Positions 1 to 12,133 of a stretch of DNA of 64,000 nt are shown in pieces. Numbering within the stretch: position 1 is the first letter of the stretch; the number at the start of each line of letters is the position of its first letter. This stretch comes from Fomitopsis serialis (lineage: Eukaryota; Basidiomycota; Agaricomycetes; Polyporales; Fomitopsidaceae), in contig NW_025954983.1 of the NCBI RefSeq assembly GCF_022376445.1, forward strand, positions 372,001-436,000, given 5' to 3'. The notes beneath the pieces were generated by a model that was given only the letters and a program-made list of their open reading frames with translations, was not told the DNA's origin and searched no databases. The position numbers and the translations under genes were made by a program.

Positions 1-619
1 AATTGTTGTCGTTCCGTAGGTCGTCCACGGCGTGCTGTATGTCGTCCAGGCGGCAGCGTATCTCGTGATGATCGGAACCAAGCTCCTCGGAGTGTCGAGT
101 CTCGGAGTCGAGCGCGCGCTGGACGTGCTCGGCGATCGACGAGTGATGCTGTGCCGTCTGGTCAGCAAGGGATTCTAGTTGCGAAAGAATGGCATGAGTG
201 TTCTTAAAAACATACGCGATATCGCGTTTAGTCGCAGTGGCTACCTCGTTAAAGACGTTTGTCGTCTCTAAAGCGAGACGCTGGCCGCCAACCAAGTGGT
301 GTAGCGTCTCACGCAGCGACGCGTCCTCGGGAAGACGGCGCAGGTCGTGCGCAAAGGTGGGCGAAGGTAACCGTGCGGCGCGGTCAGAGGACGAGATACT
401 CACCGAGGAGATGTTGGCATCCAGCGACGAGGGAGTGGCTGACTCGTCAGACGTCCTCGTGTCGGTTTGGGTGTATGCGTCAACCATCTCAGGGAGCTCG
501 TCGTCGGACCCGAGAGAGGACGCGTGTGGCGCGCCCGGGGGTGGTGCGGTGTGTGGGCCAGATCGGAGCGCAGGCATGATCTGGCCATGGGCAGTGGAGG
601 CAGAGTCTATGGAAGACAT
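1..619 (-). CDS. Gag-like coiled-coil protein of an LTR retrotransposon, N-terminal 206 residues
   Basis: The frame opens at the ATG at 619-617 and stays open to base 1, so the protein is cut by the window edge. Residues 1-90 are Ser/Thr/Pro/Asp-rich and low in complexity. Residues 100-206 look helical, with regularly spaced Leu, Ile and Val among charged residues, as in a coiled coil. No zinc knuckle or enzymatic motif is reached. Gag identity is inferred from position, the first frame after an LTR and primer site; the sequence alone does not name a family. An alternative is a host coiled-coil gene lying next to a solo LTR. Confidence 0.5.
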   Translation of the reverse strand, partial: MSSIDSASTAHGQIMPALRSGPHTAPPPGAPHASSLGSDDELPEMVDAYTQTDTRTSDESATPSSLDANISSVSISSSDRAARLPSPTFAHDLRRLPEDASLRETLHHLVGGQRLALETTNVFNEVATATKRDIAYVFKNTHAILSQLESLADQTAQHHSSIAEHVQRALDSETRHSEELGSDHHEIRCRLDDIQHAVDDLRNDNN

Positions 620-797
620 GCCGGTTGCGAAAGGGGTGAACAAAGGGTGTTCGTAGAGTGGGTAGCGTGAGGGGAGTGGCGGCCGCGAGGTGAGTGGGTA
701 CACCGAGTGGTACTTGAACAAGGAGTGTCAAGTGGAAGGTGCCGTCGGGGACAGCGGAGTCGACGTCGGAAGGGGGAAAGAGCGTGGTTTGAGGAGA

Positions 798-811
798 CTG
801 AATGTCCACCA
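798..811 (-). other. Putative primer-binding site of the left retrotransposon
   Basis: Three bases downstream of the LTR end the minus strand reads TGGTGGACATTCAG. It begins with TGG, the complement of a tRNA CCA end. The matching tRNA was not identified. The remaining leader (620-797) holds nothing else I can support. Confidence 0.4.
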
Positions 812-814
812 AAT

Positions 815-1232
815 TGTAACAAGACGAGTTACCGGACTTGCTACTGGGAGGGGTTCGGTCACTCAAGGTACGCTCACGTGACGGGTGATCAGTCCGTCTG
901 GTTAGGTTCGGTAGAACGGGTGTGTATTACCAACTACGTTAACGTAACGAGAGGTAGTACAAGGGAAGCGCGCGAGAGAGGTAGAGAGAGAGAGAGTAGA
1001 GAGAGGAGAGAGGGAGAGACGTTTGGCCAGCAAAGCGTGTCGAACCTCGAGAACTCTTCATCCTTATATACTCGTATAAGGATCGCCTTAACGCCCGGCA
1101 CAGCCCTTACGAGGCGATGCCTTTCAGCTACTAGACGAACGTCGTAAGTTCCAGCGGGTTCTCTACGGTTCGAGATGAATGTAGAATATACATTCATGTA
1201 CTATATTATAATACACATACTGAGTCGTTACA
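815..1232 (-). repeat. 5' LTR, 418 bp
   Basis: The repeat is bounded by the inverted hexamers TGTAAC (815-820) and GTTACA (1227-1232), the usual TG...CA form. On the minus strand it contains a TATA-like TATATAAGG at about 1060-1075, suitable as the LTR promoter, followed by a long pyrimidine-rich tract (GA-rich on plus, 980-1020). The boundaries rest on the terminal inverted repeat and the adjacent primer site, because the partner LTR is outside the window. Confidence 0.6.
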
Positions 1233-2367
1233 TCCACGGGCCAGCCTGAATGTGTAGCGAACACAATATATCGACGCGGGGGCTATCGAGGCACGCGGCG
1301 TGCATTAAGACGTATAGATACCTGCTGCTGCCGTTATATCTTGGCTATGTATGCCACTGGGCTTCCAGTCAGTGTGATCAGTTGGCTGATAATGACAATG
1401 GAGAACGTGCTCTCATGAGCCTGTCCTCATGACTGCAGTGCCGAACGTTCGAACGTGAGGCCGTGGGGAGTCATCTTCTGCGTTCGTAGTATGTCATCAA
1501 AAATCCGCTGAGAAAGGTGAGCTGTCGCATCCATCTCGAACACAGTCACGAAAGGGAGACGAACCATGCTGTGATCCTTTCACTGGAACCCGACACGATA
1601 CTTCGGATGGTCGCGCCTGATGTTGACTGCGCCTTCAATCCAACTCCAACCACGTCGTCGCCTTATCATCTTGACTGGAAGGTAGTACTGCTCCATCACG
1701 AACGACATTGTCGGACCGACGCTTCGATGCCACAGCAGACAAGACAGACATTGACATGCCTATTCTCCTAGCATTCCCTCCGAGTGTCACAAGTGCAGGC
1801 AAGACTGAGCAACTCAGTAATGGTCGACCAGTGGTGGCAAGGTGGCACGCGTCGTGCACTCCGAATCGTGACCGCGGCGCCGGTGGTGGCGTTCGTACCC
1901 AATAAGGCAAGTCAATACATTTCTCCGGCGGAGCGGCGGGCGCTAAATGTGCCCCACCTACTCCCATCTTCTGTGCGCAGGCCCGCTGTGCATGACAATT
2001 CGCGAATGTGCAGGCCATGATTGGACCAACGTCGACAAGAATACAGATTCACGCAACGAACAGAGGCTCACCTATAGCTACGTACTTGCAGTCATTGCGG
2101 CGCGCATCACAAGTCTTCCTTCATTCACGCTGTAAGTCGTTGAGAGACCCTCAGGCTAGGCTGGATCCTTCGTCCGACCGCTATAGTATCGGGACGCCAC
2201 TTCGTTTCACACAGCAAGCTTCAGGCGTCATAGCTGTAGGAGAACATGCATAGTGCCAAGGTCGGTGGACAACACAGCTAAAGTTATGATACAACGGGAC
2301 ACAGACGGCGGATCATGGATGCGATATAATTACAGGATGCATGCGGTCAACAACGTCTTCTCACAAT
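1233..2367. other. Intergenic, no supportable gene
   Basis: Short frames occur on both strands but none has intron-exon structure, domain content or a neighbour relation that supports it. The part next to 2368 would hold the 3' end of the mitochondrial-protein gene. Confidence 0.5.
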
Positions 2368-3003
2368 TCACTTTGCCGGTGTTGTTGTCGATGTGAACTT
2401 GGTGGTGACTTCATCCACTTCCACCGACTTCCCGTCCCCAGCCCCGCCCAACGGACCGCTAACCTCGTCGCGCTCATACACAGCGTGAACATTCTCGCCG
2501 TGCGCCATATGCGACGTGTCCGTACCTTTCTCGAGGGCTTGCTCTGGCGGGTTCGGGTCTGGGGACTCTTCCTCATGGTAGCGGCGCTTGATACGGGTGG
2601 CCGTCTTGTGCTGCATGGTTGCAACATCGCCGTCATCGGGCGACTGGTCGGCCTACAGGAACGTCAGCGACGAGATCATGCGGTTGTGTGCGCATATACT
2701 GACCTTGACGGCAGCCTCTGACGCACTACCGAGGTACTCATTCCACCCTGGCGCGCTCTCATCATGGGGCGCAGAGCTCCGGTGTTGCTTTCCGGTCAAG
2801 TTACGCTTCTTCTCTGTGTCAAGAGTCTACACGCCATCCGTCAGGTACAGCCATCAGCGGTGATAACCACGAGAACTCACGTCGGCGTTGTGATCGTGCA
2901 TGCTGCTCGAATAATAGCGCGGCGCGACGGCCATGCCAGGCTTGGGGACGGTGGGGACGCGCCTGGCGGCGGCGCGCACGGCGTTGAACATGATGGCGGA
3001 CAT
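2368..3003 (-). CDS. Small predicted mitochondrial protein, 171 aa, function unknown
   Basis: Three exons on the minus strand (2881-3003, 2704-2811, 2652-2368) join in phase 0 at GTGAGT...AG and GTCAGT...TAG introns, giving 171 residues. The N-terminus (residues 1-33) is rich in Arg and Ala, lacks acidic residues, and ends in an RYYSSS-type motif, a classic mitochondrial presequence and cleavage region. The mature part is hydrophilic, with a conserved-looking HDESAPGWNEYL segment near residue 60 and an acidic, Thr-rich tail. I see no enzymatic motif or membrane span. It resembles short hypothetical mitochondrial proteins of basidiomycetes. The start is the first ATG in frame with the presequence. 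It lies between two transposons and appears intact. Confidence 0.75.
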
Positions 3004-3537
3004 TATGGGAGTTGTACGAGTGGGAGAGAAACGAGTGCGAAATATGAGAGCGGTGATTCGTCTAAGTCGTCGTTGGAGGAGAAGGCTTGTGCTGCATCCG
3101 CTGGGCGGGCGGGCACTAAAAGGCAGGTGGGGAAGGTCATGACGTTTCGTGACGTCACCCCGCCCCGCCCGCTTCTCGCAGCCATCAGCCACCCTCGCTC
3201 CCGTCACCCGTGGCGGCGCCCGTGCTTGCTTCCCCCAGCACCACTTGCTATCTTTGGCGCGCGTTGCGTCGCTCGTGGTGGCTCGCATTTGTGACGGGGT
3301 GCCCGGTTCGCGTTCACCCGAGGCCAGGGCAGACTTGGTGCAGACGGCGGCATTCTGGACGATTAAACTTGGAACGAACACGGTCGGCCGAGGCGCAAAG
3401 GAGCCCCCAGGTGGCACTCTAGTACCTGCCCGTGCCAGTCCCATGATAACGGTCGGGGACCTTGACAGGGGTGTGGGCGGCCGAGTCCTGCAGTCTGAGG
3501 CTAAAGTCGGAAGATGACTGAGCCCAAACCCTCGGAC
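3004..3537. other. Intergenic, upstream region of the mitochondrial-protein gene
   Basis: This stretch is GC-rich and holds overlapping frames on both strands with no supporting domain. It must contain the promoter of the gene ending at 3003. The right boundary is the start of the CMC-like transposon. Confidence 0.45.
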
Positions 3538-3550
3538 TACACGCCCATTT
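3538..3550 (+). repeat. Left terminal inverted repeat of the CMC-like element
   Basis: TACACGCCCATTT, matched perfectly in inverse orientation at 10883-10895 and preceded by AC. Confidence 0.6.
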
Positions 3551-4156
3551 GTGGGAGAGGCCTCGGTCACCCGAGACCGGGGATGCTGCGGGGTCAGCGT
3601 TCGGACACCGGCGTGGCGCCCGTGAGACCTGAGGAGGCGCAGAATACGCCTATCCCGGGAGAGGCTCCTCAGTCACCTCTGAGGCGGACATGGCCGTCTC
3701 AGATCATGTAGGGGTGAGACCGAGTACCCTAGCCACCTGTCCATCGGGGCAACATGACACTACCGCTCCAGGTGATCTGCCTAACATCTCGACACCCAGA
3801 TGATATCTGCGGATAGCCTAGTCCGAGCTGAACAGAACATGGTGAATGGGTGAGTGAAGGCCCTACACCGGCTTGGGGTCATCGGTGTAGAGCATCCTGT
3901 AATACGATGCTTTGGTAGCTCGGGCTATTGATCGCACATTGTTGCGCGCAATAAAATCACGTATAATCAACTATTATTGTCGGTACCACGACAATGGTGT
4001 AAGCAAATTACAAACTCGAGCGATGTACTATGAACAGGTGATTAAACGAGTGTAGAGAGTATGACGGATTATGAAAGAGATAGCGGAGCCATAGCAATTG
4101 AGAGCAGCATTACGAAAGCGATAGCACGGACTTGCAATGGACAATGAATGAGCAGC

Positions 4157-5614
4157 CTATTCCTCACGAAGATCATGAGCAAAGTTGTCGGCTGCGTCGT
4201 CCGCCAAGGCTTGAAGCTGAGACGGCGCAGACGTTGCATCCTGTCCACGGGCATCCGGCAAGGATGGCGAACCAAACTCTTTCATGTCCGCATTCAGTAT
4301 AGCCATGAAGACTCTGAGATTAACAGTCAGACACGTAGAATGGGAGACAATTCGCTGAATGTACTTTGTTATCATGCGGGCGTCAGTAGCCTGAGGATAT
4401 TTGGTGCGGATGGTCTCAAGATGTGTATCCACACGATCCCAGTATTGATTGATGTTGAATGTAGGTATGGACAGAACCTCGATCAGCACCTGCCGCTGTC
4501 GAAACTGTCAGTACCTGACGCGCGGCGAACAAAGATGAGAGTGTAAGTCGCACCAACAGAGCTACACGAGCACACAGCTCTAAAGTCACTTGAACTCGAG
4601 TACCTGCAAGATGCGCAGCGATGCTCTCGCACAACGTCATGATGTCAACGCGCGCAGCAGCGGCCCGGCTCTTGGCAGTCGCACTAGCAGATAGCATCTC
4701 CGGTCCGAGGCTGAGCCACACCTGTATTCAACTAGTTCAGTATGTGGATAGTTGGCGCAATGATAGCCTTCGGAGTCGAATGATACAGTAAGTGGCTGGC
4801 TCGGCACTCACCATACTCTTCAACTCTGCACGCCGGTCGGTCAAGCGGTCTGTTATACGCTTCAGTACGATCAGATTCTTGTGTGTGTTGTTGCGAATTT
4901 CAGTCGTATAGCCCCAATGTGTATGACGGTCGAATAACGTCTGTATTTGCGTTCGTCACCAGCATGATATACGCAGGATGTATTATATCACACATACCTT
5001 GATGCACTTGTTCGGTGTTGAGTGCCTGACATACGCCGGTAACAGCGGTGAGACGATCACTAAATAGCTGTACACCTCAATCTTGTCCTGTTCAATGTCA
5101 ACGATCAGCTGCCTTGAGATTGAAGATAACGATTCGGACATGCCTTCACCCCCTCGGCAGAGTCCACTGAACCTCTGCAGGCTGTATAGTCTCCAGTTGT
5201 TCTTCGTGCTTGAGCAAGCGTGCCGAAATCCATAAAGTCCGCTCAGACAGAGAGAGCTGTTACCAGTGTCAATCAGATATATGGGCCCGCCGTCAAGCTT
5301 ACGTGAGCACGTACCACTGCATTAGCATCAAGTTCCTTCTGCGCCGCTGGCCTGAGGCGAACTCGGCGACCGACCTGCTTAGCAAATTCCACAAGGTCCT
5401 CCTCTGCCCGTCGCTTGTCGCCGAGGGATGGGTTGCTGACAGTGGTCAACGGAGACTCGGATGCGACACTGGTATCATCATTGTTGCTCGCTGTAGCATT
5501 GCCTGCTGAAATCGCTGCAGGGCCAGTGATAGGAGGAAGGTCCACCGTGTTGGATGATGGACTGACCGGTGGAGAGCTTCCGACAGCAAGCATCAGGTCC
5601 ACAAGCTGCGACAT
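4157..5614 (-). CDS. Transposon partner gene, hypothetical helical protein
   Basis: At least seven exons are visible on the minus strand. The first (5614-5315) encodes 100 residues, Ser/Thr/Pro-rich and then a charged helix with KRRAEEDLVEF. The second starts at 5256 (LSLSERTLWISARLLKHEE), and later exons continue as helical, charged sequence to a stop at 4157. Donors such as GTACGT, GTGAAG and GTATGT pair with CAG or AAG acceptors in consistent phase. There is no enzymatic or DNA-binding motif I can name. It is divergent from the transposase and lies inside the same inverted ends, so it is probably the element's second gene. I recognise the KKRxAED helical pattern from hypothetical proteins in Agaricomycete genomes but cannot assign a role. 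Confidence 0.6.
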
Positions 5615-5833
5615 GAGGAAAGAAAAAAGAGAGAAAAAGGAGAGAATATAGAGGGATGGAGGAAAGGCGACTGTCGTCCGAGTCAACACAGAGAAGACTT
5701 TTAACTGGATGAGCGACAATCACGTGCAGAACCAAGACCCCCGAATTTGGGCCATTGAGCTGCAGAAAACGTAGCAATTGCATCCCGCTGAACATATGCC
5801 AGCCCAAAGGACAGATCTGCATGCAGATGGTGA

Positions 5834-8800
5834 ATGTTGTTGCATCACAGATGTGCGAGGTGCTTACCAACGGTGCCAGGATATTTTCTTCCTGTCCAGG
5901 ATGATCCGAGTTCATGGGAATGTAAGCCCTGCACCGCACACACAGGTCAGTTCACGTCAGTAAAGAAGAACGGAGCAAAGCGACATATCGAATCCAAGAA
6001 ACACCATGAGTCTGTTGCAGCATTACTCGAGAAAGAACATACTGAAGCCCATCCGAATCGCCGCGATGACCTGGCGGCCTGCCAGCCACCAGCCAAGATG
6101 TTCCTATCAGACGTGTTTATGGGTCCCGAGGCTCAGCAGAATGAACAGAGCGACGAGAACATACCTCGGCACAATCCTCTCGATGACATCTATGTCGATG
6201 GTGATCAGATCATGGACCATGCGGGTAACGAGGTCACCTTCTCAGCAGGCTCAGCTCCATGGGAGACGGAGCCTATGCGGATTCGAGCCGCACTAGAGAA
6301 TCTGTTGGATAACCCGTACATTGAGCATGGACACTGGGGCGCAAGGGCAGCAGGGATGAATGACACGGACCTTGCCGATGAAGCTGAGGCAAATGACGAG
6401 GACCCTACAGTCGCAGATGCAGTGGCTGAATTGTACCGTGCAGGTAGATACCGCTTCTCACAGAGTCAACAACATGTAACTAACCTGCTGATGCATAGGC
6501 CTCTCTGACGATTTTGATGATGACAGTGGCTGGCACGGGGAAGACTTTGACGCGAGTCTAGGGCAAGAGTACGTGGCAAATGATCCACAATGGCAGCCAT
6601 ATGGTTCGAAAACAGTATGTTGCTATGGACAGAACATTGGAGATAATCACTGGCTCACACGTAGTCAGATGTTCATTCTCGACCTTCTGGACAACTTACC
6701 ACGATTACGGCTCTCCGATGATCATCTCAAAGTCGTCATCTGGGCATTGAAGGAGTGCGGAGCCACGGATGTTCCATCATTCCATTCACTACGAACGAAG
6801 CAAGCACAGCTCACCAAAGAAGTGAACATCAAGACCACGCACCATACATCAGCCCAGGAGAACCATTTCTACGCCACTTGTCCATCCGAGACAAGCCGTC
6901 TTGTAAGTACAGCGAGGACTTGGGGTGCTTCCGAGTCCCAAGTCAACGCACGACGCAACTGATCATGTTCTTGATCTTCTGTAGGACTTTGCCAACCCTC
7001 TTGTGCGGCCGCATATGAAGTTCCTGCCCCGCGTGGGCACGTCAGTCTCAGAGTTCAGAGATGGGGAGAAATGGCTCAATATGAATGAGGATGCACTTGA
7101 AAGAGGCCAGCTCATGTGGATGGACGAGAAGAAACCGCACCGACATTTCTATATCAAGGAACTCGCGCGGCTGCGTGACGGACGCTACGTGATGCCGCTC
7201 CGATTTGTGGAAGATAACGAAGTGGATTGTCTTGATGGCTTCCTCGTTGTCCATTATCCTGCGGTATGTCAAGTGGTCCGTGGATAGTACTTGAAAGCAC
7301 GAATTCACCAAATATTGAATAGACCGGGATATTCGTCGTCCGTAGTGAAGAGTTGATCCGTGTGGCGGCGGAGGAGCTGCAAGACAATGTGGTTGAACTG
7401 CAAAACCAACTGAATATACAATTTGACGGTGAGTCTTGCTCGCACACACCATAGATCATTCACCGCATGGCGGCGGCGGCGCTGACAAGCTTTCTAGCTC
7501 TAGCGCCACTGTGGGTCCGGGATGTACGACATCCAGTTCGCGCGAAAGCTGCCAACCGGCCAACGTTCACAGTGCGATTGATGGCATGGTGCGATGATGT
7601 ATCTGGAAATAAAACGAAGCAGTACAATGCCCACACGAACGTCTATGTTGCGAACATCAATCTCCCGCATGAAAAACTGAAACAAGAGTACTTCGTTCGC
7701 TTTTGTTCGACCTCACAGCATGCATCGTCCGCAGAACAACTAGAAGGGCTCGCTAAAGATACGTGAGTATTCTATCATTCTCCACAGCTTGAAAGGCAAC
7801 AATACGTGCATACTGAAAATACACAGGGGCCCTGACAAATGGCATGCAGCGTACGATTGCAAGCTTCAACAGGAAGTCTTGTTCCGGATCATCCCACATG
7901 TCTTCCCCGCAGATAATCCACAGCAATCTGAGCACTGTTCGCACATTGGTGGGAACGGCAACAAGCCCTGTCGATCTTGCAAGATTGGTGGTACCGCAGA
8001 GGAGCGGGAAACAGACGAGATCTATGAGTCATTTTTCTCAGTGAGTAGTCGTGATTCCGAAGATCATAGATATGATTCTCACCTATGGCCCTAAGTCAGG
8101 ACCTCATCGCACCACGGAATGGACAATCAGTCAAATCGAGTCACAGCTATGGATTGCAGGTCTTGGCGTGCAGAATACGGTCGATCTCATGCAGACGAAC
8201 ACGGGGGTGAAAGATAAGACCGCCCAATACTGGATCAACATCCTGATTAAGAAGGCGCGTGCACTGCAGCACGAGCGGATAACAGCAGCGGCGACAAGGG
8301 ACCCACGCTTGAACGATCGTACCTACAGCCGTGACGCCGAGGCCAAACAGGCTGTAAAAACGACAATCAACCGTGAAATACAACAGGAGTTGCACGATTG
8401 GCTTGTCCAACAGCCTTCACACAGCTACGACACGCTCCCAGCCGATTCCCGTACGTCTCTTTCAATGCACCACAGAGCCACCTGGCGCTCACCTCAAGTC
8501 CTGTGATCGCAGCACTTCGTGATAGGCTGCGACCAGGAGATCACTATAATGTCCTGCTTGGGCTCCCGGGCGTTGAGATTCATTTCGATACACCCGGTGA
8601 GATTTTGCACACTTACTTACTCGGACAGGAGAAGTACGTGTGGCACAAGACGACCTCACCCTGGGACAAGAAGAAGGACGAACTCTTTGCGGCACGGCTT
8701 CGGGGTTCCTCGGTCGATGGTTTGACCTTGCCACCTCTGCGAGCAGAATATTTGCTTCAATATAAGAACTCTCTCGTCGGGAAGCACTTCAAGGCGTTGC

Positions 8801-10566
8801 AACAGGTCGGGGTCTTTCATTTACATGATGACCTATGCTCCGATATCATTCGGGAACTGTGGAAGGCCACCGGTGAACTCGGTGCGATGCTGTGGTACAA
8901 TAAGATCCGCAAAATGGACGAATATTTGGTACGTCTCATGCGGCTGTTCGCGCACTGTCATGCGCAACTCATTGGAATTGACCCCGGGCTTCATATGCAT
9001 TGACAGGCAGATTTAGAGATCCTCATCGCGAATGTCCTCGACATTTGGGTGCTCATCGACCCGAATAGAATCCTCACCAAAAATAAGCTTCACGTTCTTG
9101 CCCATCTGATAGCGAATATCCCCCGGTTTGGTCCAGCGATCTTGTATTCCACTGAAGTCTTCGAGTGCTGGAACGCTATTTTCCGGTTCTGCAGTATCCT
9201 CTCAAATCATAGGGCACCAAGCCGTGACATTGCTGTGGCGTTGGCCGATATGGAACGTTTCAAGCATCAGGTGAGCGGCGGTTGGTGGCGCAACTCTGCG
9301 GGTGAGTACGTTCAGGCGGGGGAAAGAGTTTGCACATTCCTGCAGGAGAATCCCAGTCTACAGCGTCGTCTCGGCTGGGTAGAGAATCTATCGGCCATGC
9401 TCGTAGTTGGTGAGTACAATAAAGTTGTCATGACAATGACTCACGAGTTCGACTGATTTACCTATTCATGTGCCGGTTACCAGGCTCAGTGAAGCTAGAG
9501 GCACAGTTGAAGCGACATCCGGCTAGTTGGGCTCAATCTATCGCACCGTTATCACTTCCGCCACCAACGGACAATGTAGCATCAAACTCCGACTCTTTAC
9601 ACACAGCTACTATCTTCCAAGAGTGCAAGTCTTTGGTCTCGCAATCAAAAGACATCTGTAAGCCGGGTTCGTGGGTATTTTTTAAGACTTCGCGAGACGT
9701 GACGCCTGTCGTTCCCAGCGAAATGGTGAGCGCAATGATCCATCAACTCTACTTACAATCTCAAGTAAATCTTGCATCTCCCTTTCCGCAGATTCCGGAT
9801 GTGGGAGCAGGGCGTGTCTTCAAGATACTCTCCCCTGTTGGCGGCGGAGAAGCGGTTGCTGTTATCCAGCATTTCGATATCATGGGCAAACGGGATGGCT
9901 ATCTGAATATGCCAATCCTTACTCCCAGTAACAGACCCCATCAACTCGTTGCACCAAAGGTACGCTCAAATTTGCAGTCCGAGGGTGCACTTGTAGGCTC
10001 CGTGTTCTCACAACCTATTCTTAAAGGATGTCCTCTTCATCTTCAATGCGCAGCATGATTGCTATGCTTGCCATTGCACTACGGCCGGGCTGGAGCATGT
10101 CATTCAAGAGCGAGTAGTCACTGCCCGGACCCGACTCCATGTCACGCACGCAGAAACACCGCGTTACCTGCTTAACATGCATGCTCTCCACAACGCGGAC
10201 CTGATTCGCGAGACCTTACCGCGAAATCTTACAGAGCCTCAGTATTATCTCGCCGACCGCCAGGTGCAGCACTGCCGTATTGCCACCGCTCTCCGCGTCA
10301 CTGGTAGTGTCCGAAGGAAACAAATAGCAGCTAAAGCCGCCGAGACTCGCGCTCGTAACAAAGAGGCTCGCGCAACGACTGCCCCGAGTCGCAATGCTCA
10401 ACTGCGGGACGAAAACAGCGGCAATGACCCGCCTAATGCAGGTTCGCTATCCAAGTTTCATATGTACATGTTCGAACGACCTGATCAAATCGTAGAGCCA
10501 GGAATGGCCAACGAAGACGTCGGTACTGGGGCGGACGACGATGTGGAGATGGAAGACCTGTCCTAA
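5834..10566 (+). CDS. CMC-like transposase, multi-exon
   Basis: Roughly a dozen exons run from about 5834 to the stop at 10566. Well-supported exons include 6499-6902, 6985-7263 and 7323-7428. The N-terminus has a C2H2-like finger (C-x2-C with a HIESKKHH end), probably for DNA binding. The central part carries landmarks of a transposase family frequent in Agaricomycetes: HPVRAKA, CDDVSGNKTKQYN, the Cys/His cluster CSHIGGNGNKPCRSCKIGG, and LPGVEIHFDTPGEILH. A later exon has FGPAILYSTEVFECWN, and the C-terminus has a second Cys/His segment (NAQHDCYACHC) and an acidic tail. I know this family only as unnamed proteins. The N-terminal start is uncertain. The frame near 7512 needs a one-base correction, and the junction near 8041 uses an unusual donor or is shifted. 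Otherwise it looks complete. Confidence 0.7.
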
Positions 10567-10882
10567 CATATACATGCCGCTTTTCTTATGTACTCCATTC
10601 TCGGAGTCACACCCGCGACGGTTAGAGTCATGTTGTGGGGCTCTTGCAGCATCGGGTTGAAACAGTATGATCACAAGATTACTCGGCGGTCACGGAGATG
10701 GCTGAGCAATGTTTGTGTGGAGAGCCTGATCATCTTACCTCCCACCCGCTGCGGACCTTACGAGCCAGGTCATGGTCAGGTGAAGCCGGTGACCCTAGTG
10801 CAGGGTCTCACCACCATGAGCCGTACATCGTGGGTTACCTCCGTGACGCCCGAGGGTCTCAGCGCTTTCGGATGCCACAGCG

Positions 10883-10895
10883 AAATGGGCGTGTA
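10883..10895 (-). repeat. Right terminal inverted repeat of the CMC-like element
   Basis: Reverse complement of the 13-base left end, followed directly by AC. Confidence 0.6.
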
Positions 10896-12133
10896 ACGCC
10901 TTGCGTCGGGAGTATCGCCCTTGCGAAGCACCGTTCGTAAGCCGCGTCGCAGGATTCCAGCGTTTCTAGGTCGTCGGCTGCGCATTCGGCGAGGAGAGGG
11001 TTGAAGTCATATGGACCTAGAAACAGGATTCGCGCGCAATTGCTTGCCCGTGCTTCGTAAATGGGTGTCCACAAAATCGAAGCTTATTAGGCCTATAGTG
11101 GGCGATGGATCCCTGGTGGATTTCATCCAGTCATGCTGCGCTGGATGGTCTCGATTCAAGATCCTCTACGTTCACTTGTGGGATTTGTGTCGAATCTACT
11201 GCGCTGGACACCGTTTATATCCGCTCGGAGGAGTCTTTCATACTACGGCTGGCCAGAGACACAATACAAGATACAGACTGAAGATCGGCGTCGTATGTAC
11301 ATGTCCACCCAAGTGCGATCCGAGCATCCTCCTTTTTCAGCGCAAACCTAGTACTCGCCTTCCATTCTGGGATCACACCGTCTGGCCCGCTCCCTGGCAG
11401 AGACAGCATCTGTCAAGACGAAGCGCACGGCGATCGTCCACCGCTCCACAGGAGTCCACACCTATGTAAATGCGGCCTTGCCGCTCCAAGCCCCAGTGCT
11501 ACCTACTGCCAGTAGAGGACCGTGATTGACGACTTGAATAACGTCCATGGTATTCATATTCAATATTCAGCTTATGGACCAACGTTAACCGGAACCGCTG
11601 AACCTGGTGCGCGTTCCCTGGCATGCTCTCGGAAGTTCGTCGTCATGTATGACGAGTCTTCCTATGTTTCGTACATACTCACATGGAAGCCTTCCTTCAC
11701 AGTGGCCTTCTCAGCATCATTATCAAGCCAGGGGTCTTGCAGTGTATCATAGCTTGCACCTGGCAGCGGCCGGCTCAGTGCCAATGCGAAGAAGGTACTG
11801 TAGTACAGGGTATCCTTCAGCCTCTCCCTCACCAACAGGTTTCGAGATACTTTCGTCTGCACGAGCTATGGTGGCGCTGTAAGGTTGCGTAAGAAACCCG
11901 GCGAGGGTATCTTACTGCGGGGTAAGTGACTGCGCCGGATGTCAATTTTTTACGCACGTTTCTTACCGTAGGTAACACGTGTCACGTGATTGAAAAACGC
12001 GCCAGGTGCCTAGTACCTATTCAGATACACATGTACCATGGATCGCGGCTTTAATGCGCGGAGGAATAGACAAGGGCAATGCATCGATTGATTGCGATAG
12101 ACTGATAGAGACCCTACACCGTACACGGCCGCC
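10896..12133. other. Repeat-derived spacer between the CMC-like element and the hAT 3' end
   Basis: No coding region can be supported. The right part (about 11890-12133) is the 3' flank of the hAT transposase gene and should hold that element's end. It contains an imperfect inverted repeat (CGTAAGAAAC near 11890, GTTTCTTACCGTAGG near 11960). I could not find a convincing hAT terminal repeat with an 8-bp duplication. Confidence 0.4.

Larger units (their letters stand above)
1..1232 (-). mobile_element. LTR retrotransposon, 5' end only, leaving the window on the left
   Basis: Read on the minus strand this is an LTR (1232 to 815), a tRNA-primer-like site beginning TGG about three bases inside the LTR, a leader of about 180 bases, and then an open frame from 619 to the window edge. 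That order (LTR, primer site, leader, gag) is the 5' end of an autonomous LTR retrotransposon. The pol region and 3' LTR lie outside the window, so Ty3/gypsy and Ty1/copia cannot be told apart. No second copy of this LTR was seen in the window. Confidence 0.65.
3538..10895 (+). mobile_element. CMC-like (CACTA-superfamily-type) DNA transposon, 7.36 kb
   Basis: The 13-base end TACACGCCCATTT at 3538-3550 recurs in perfect inverted orientation at 10883-10895. The dinucleotide AC flanks both ends (3536-3537 and 10896-10897), a possible 2-bp target-site duplication. Both subterminal regions (3551-4156 and 10567-10882) lack genes but carry repeated GAGACC-type motifs in opposite orientation, as expected for transposase-binding repeats. 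Inside are two divergently transcribed genes: a transposase on plus (5834-10566) and a partner gene on minus (4157-5614), sharing a 219-bp intergenic region. The short ends make the superfamily assignment tentative; the transposase family itself is common in Agaricomycetes. Confidence 0.65.

Noticed and set aside
1635..2018. 127-codon minus frame in the left spacer
   Set aside because: Composition is Cys/Ala/Pro-rich without periodicity, no introns or homologous motif seen.
2854..3570. 238-codon minus frame covering the mitochondrial-protein start
   Set aside because: Only its last 41 codons (from 3003) fit the spliced gene; the upstream part is low-complexity GC-rich sequence without support.
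11813..11820. TACAGGGT near 11813 and its inverse near 35063 as hAT ends
   Set aside because: The match is only eight bases and the flanking eight bases do not agree, so it does not meet the hAT target-duplication rule.
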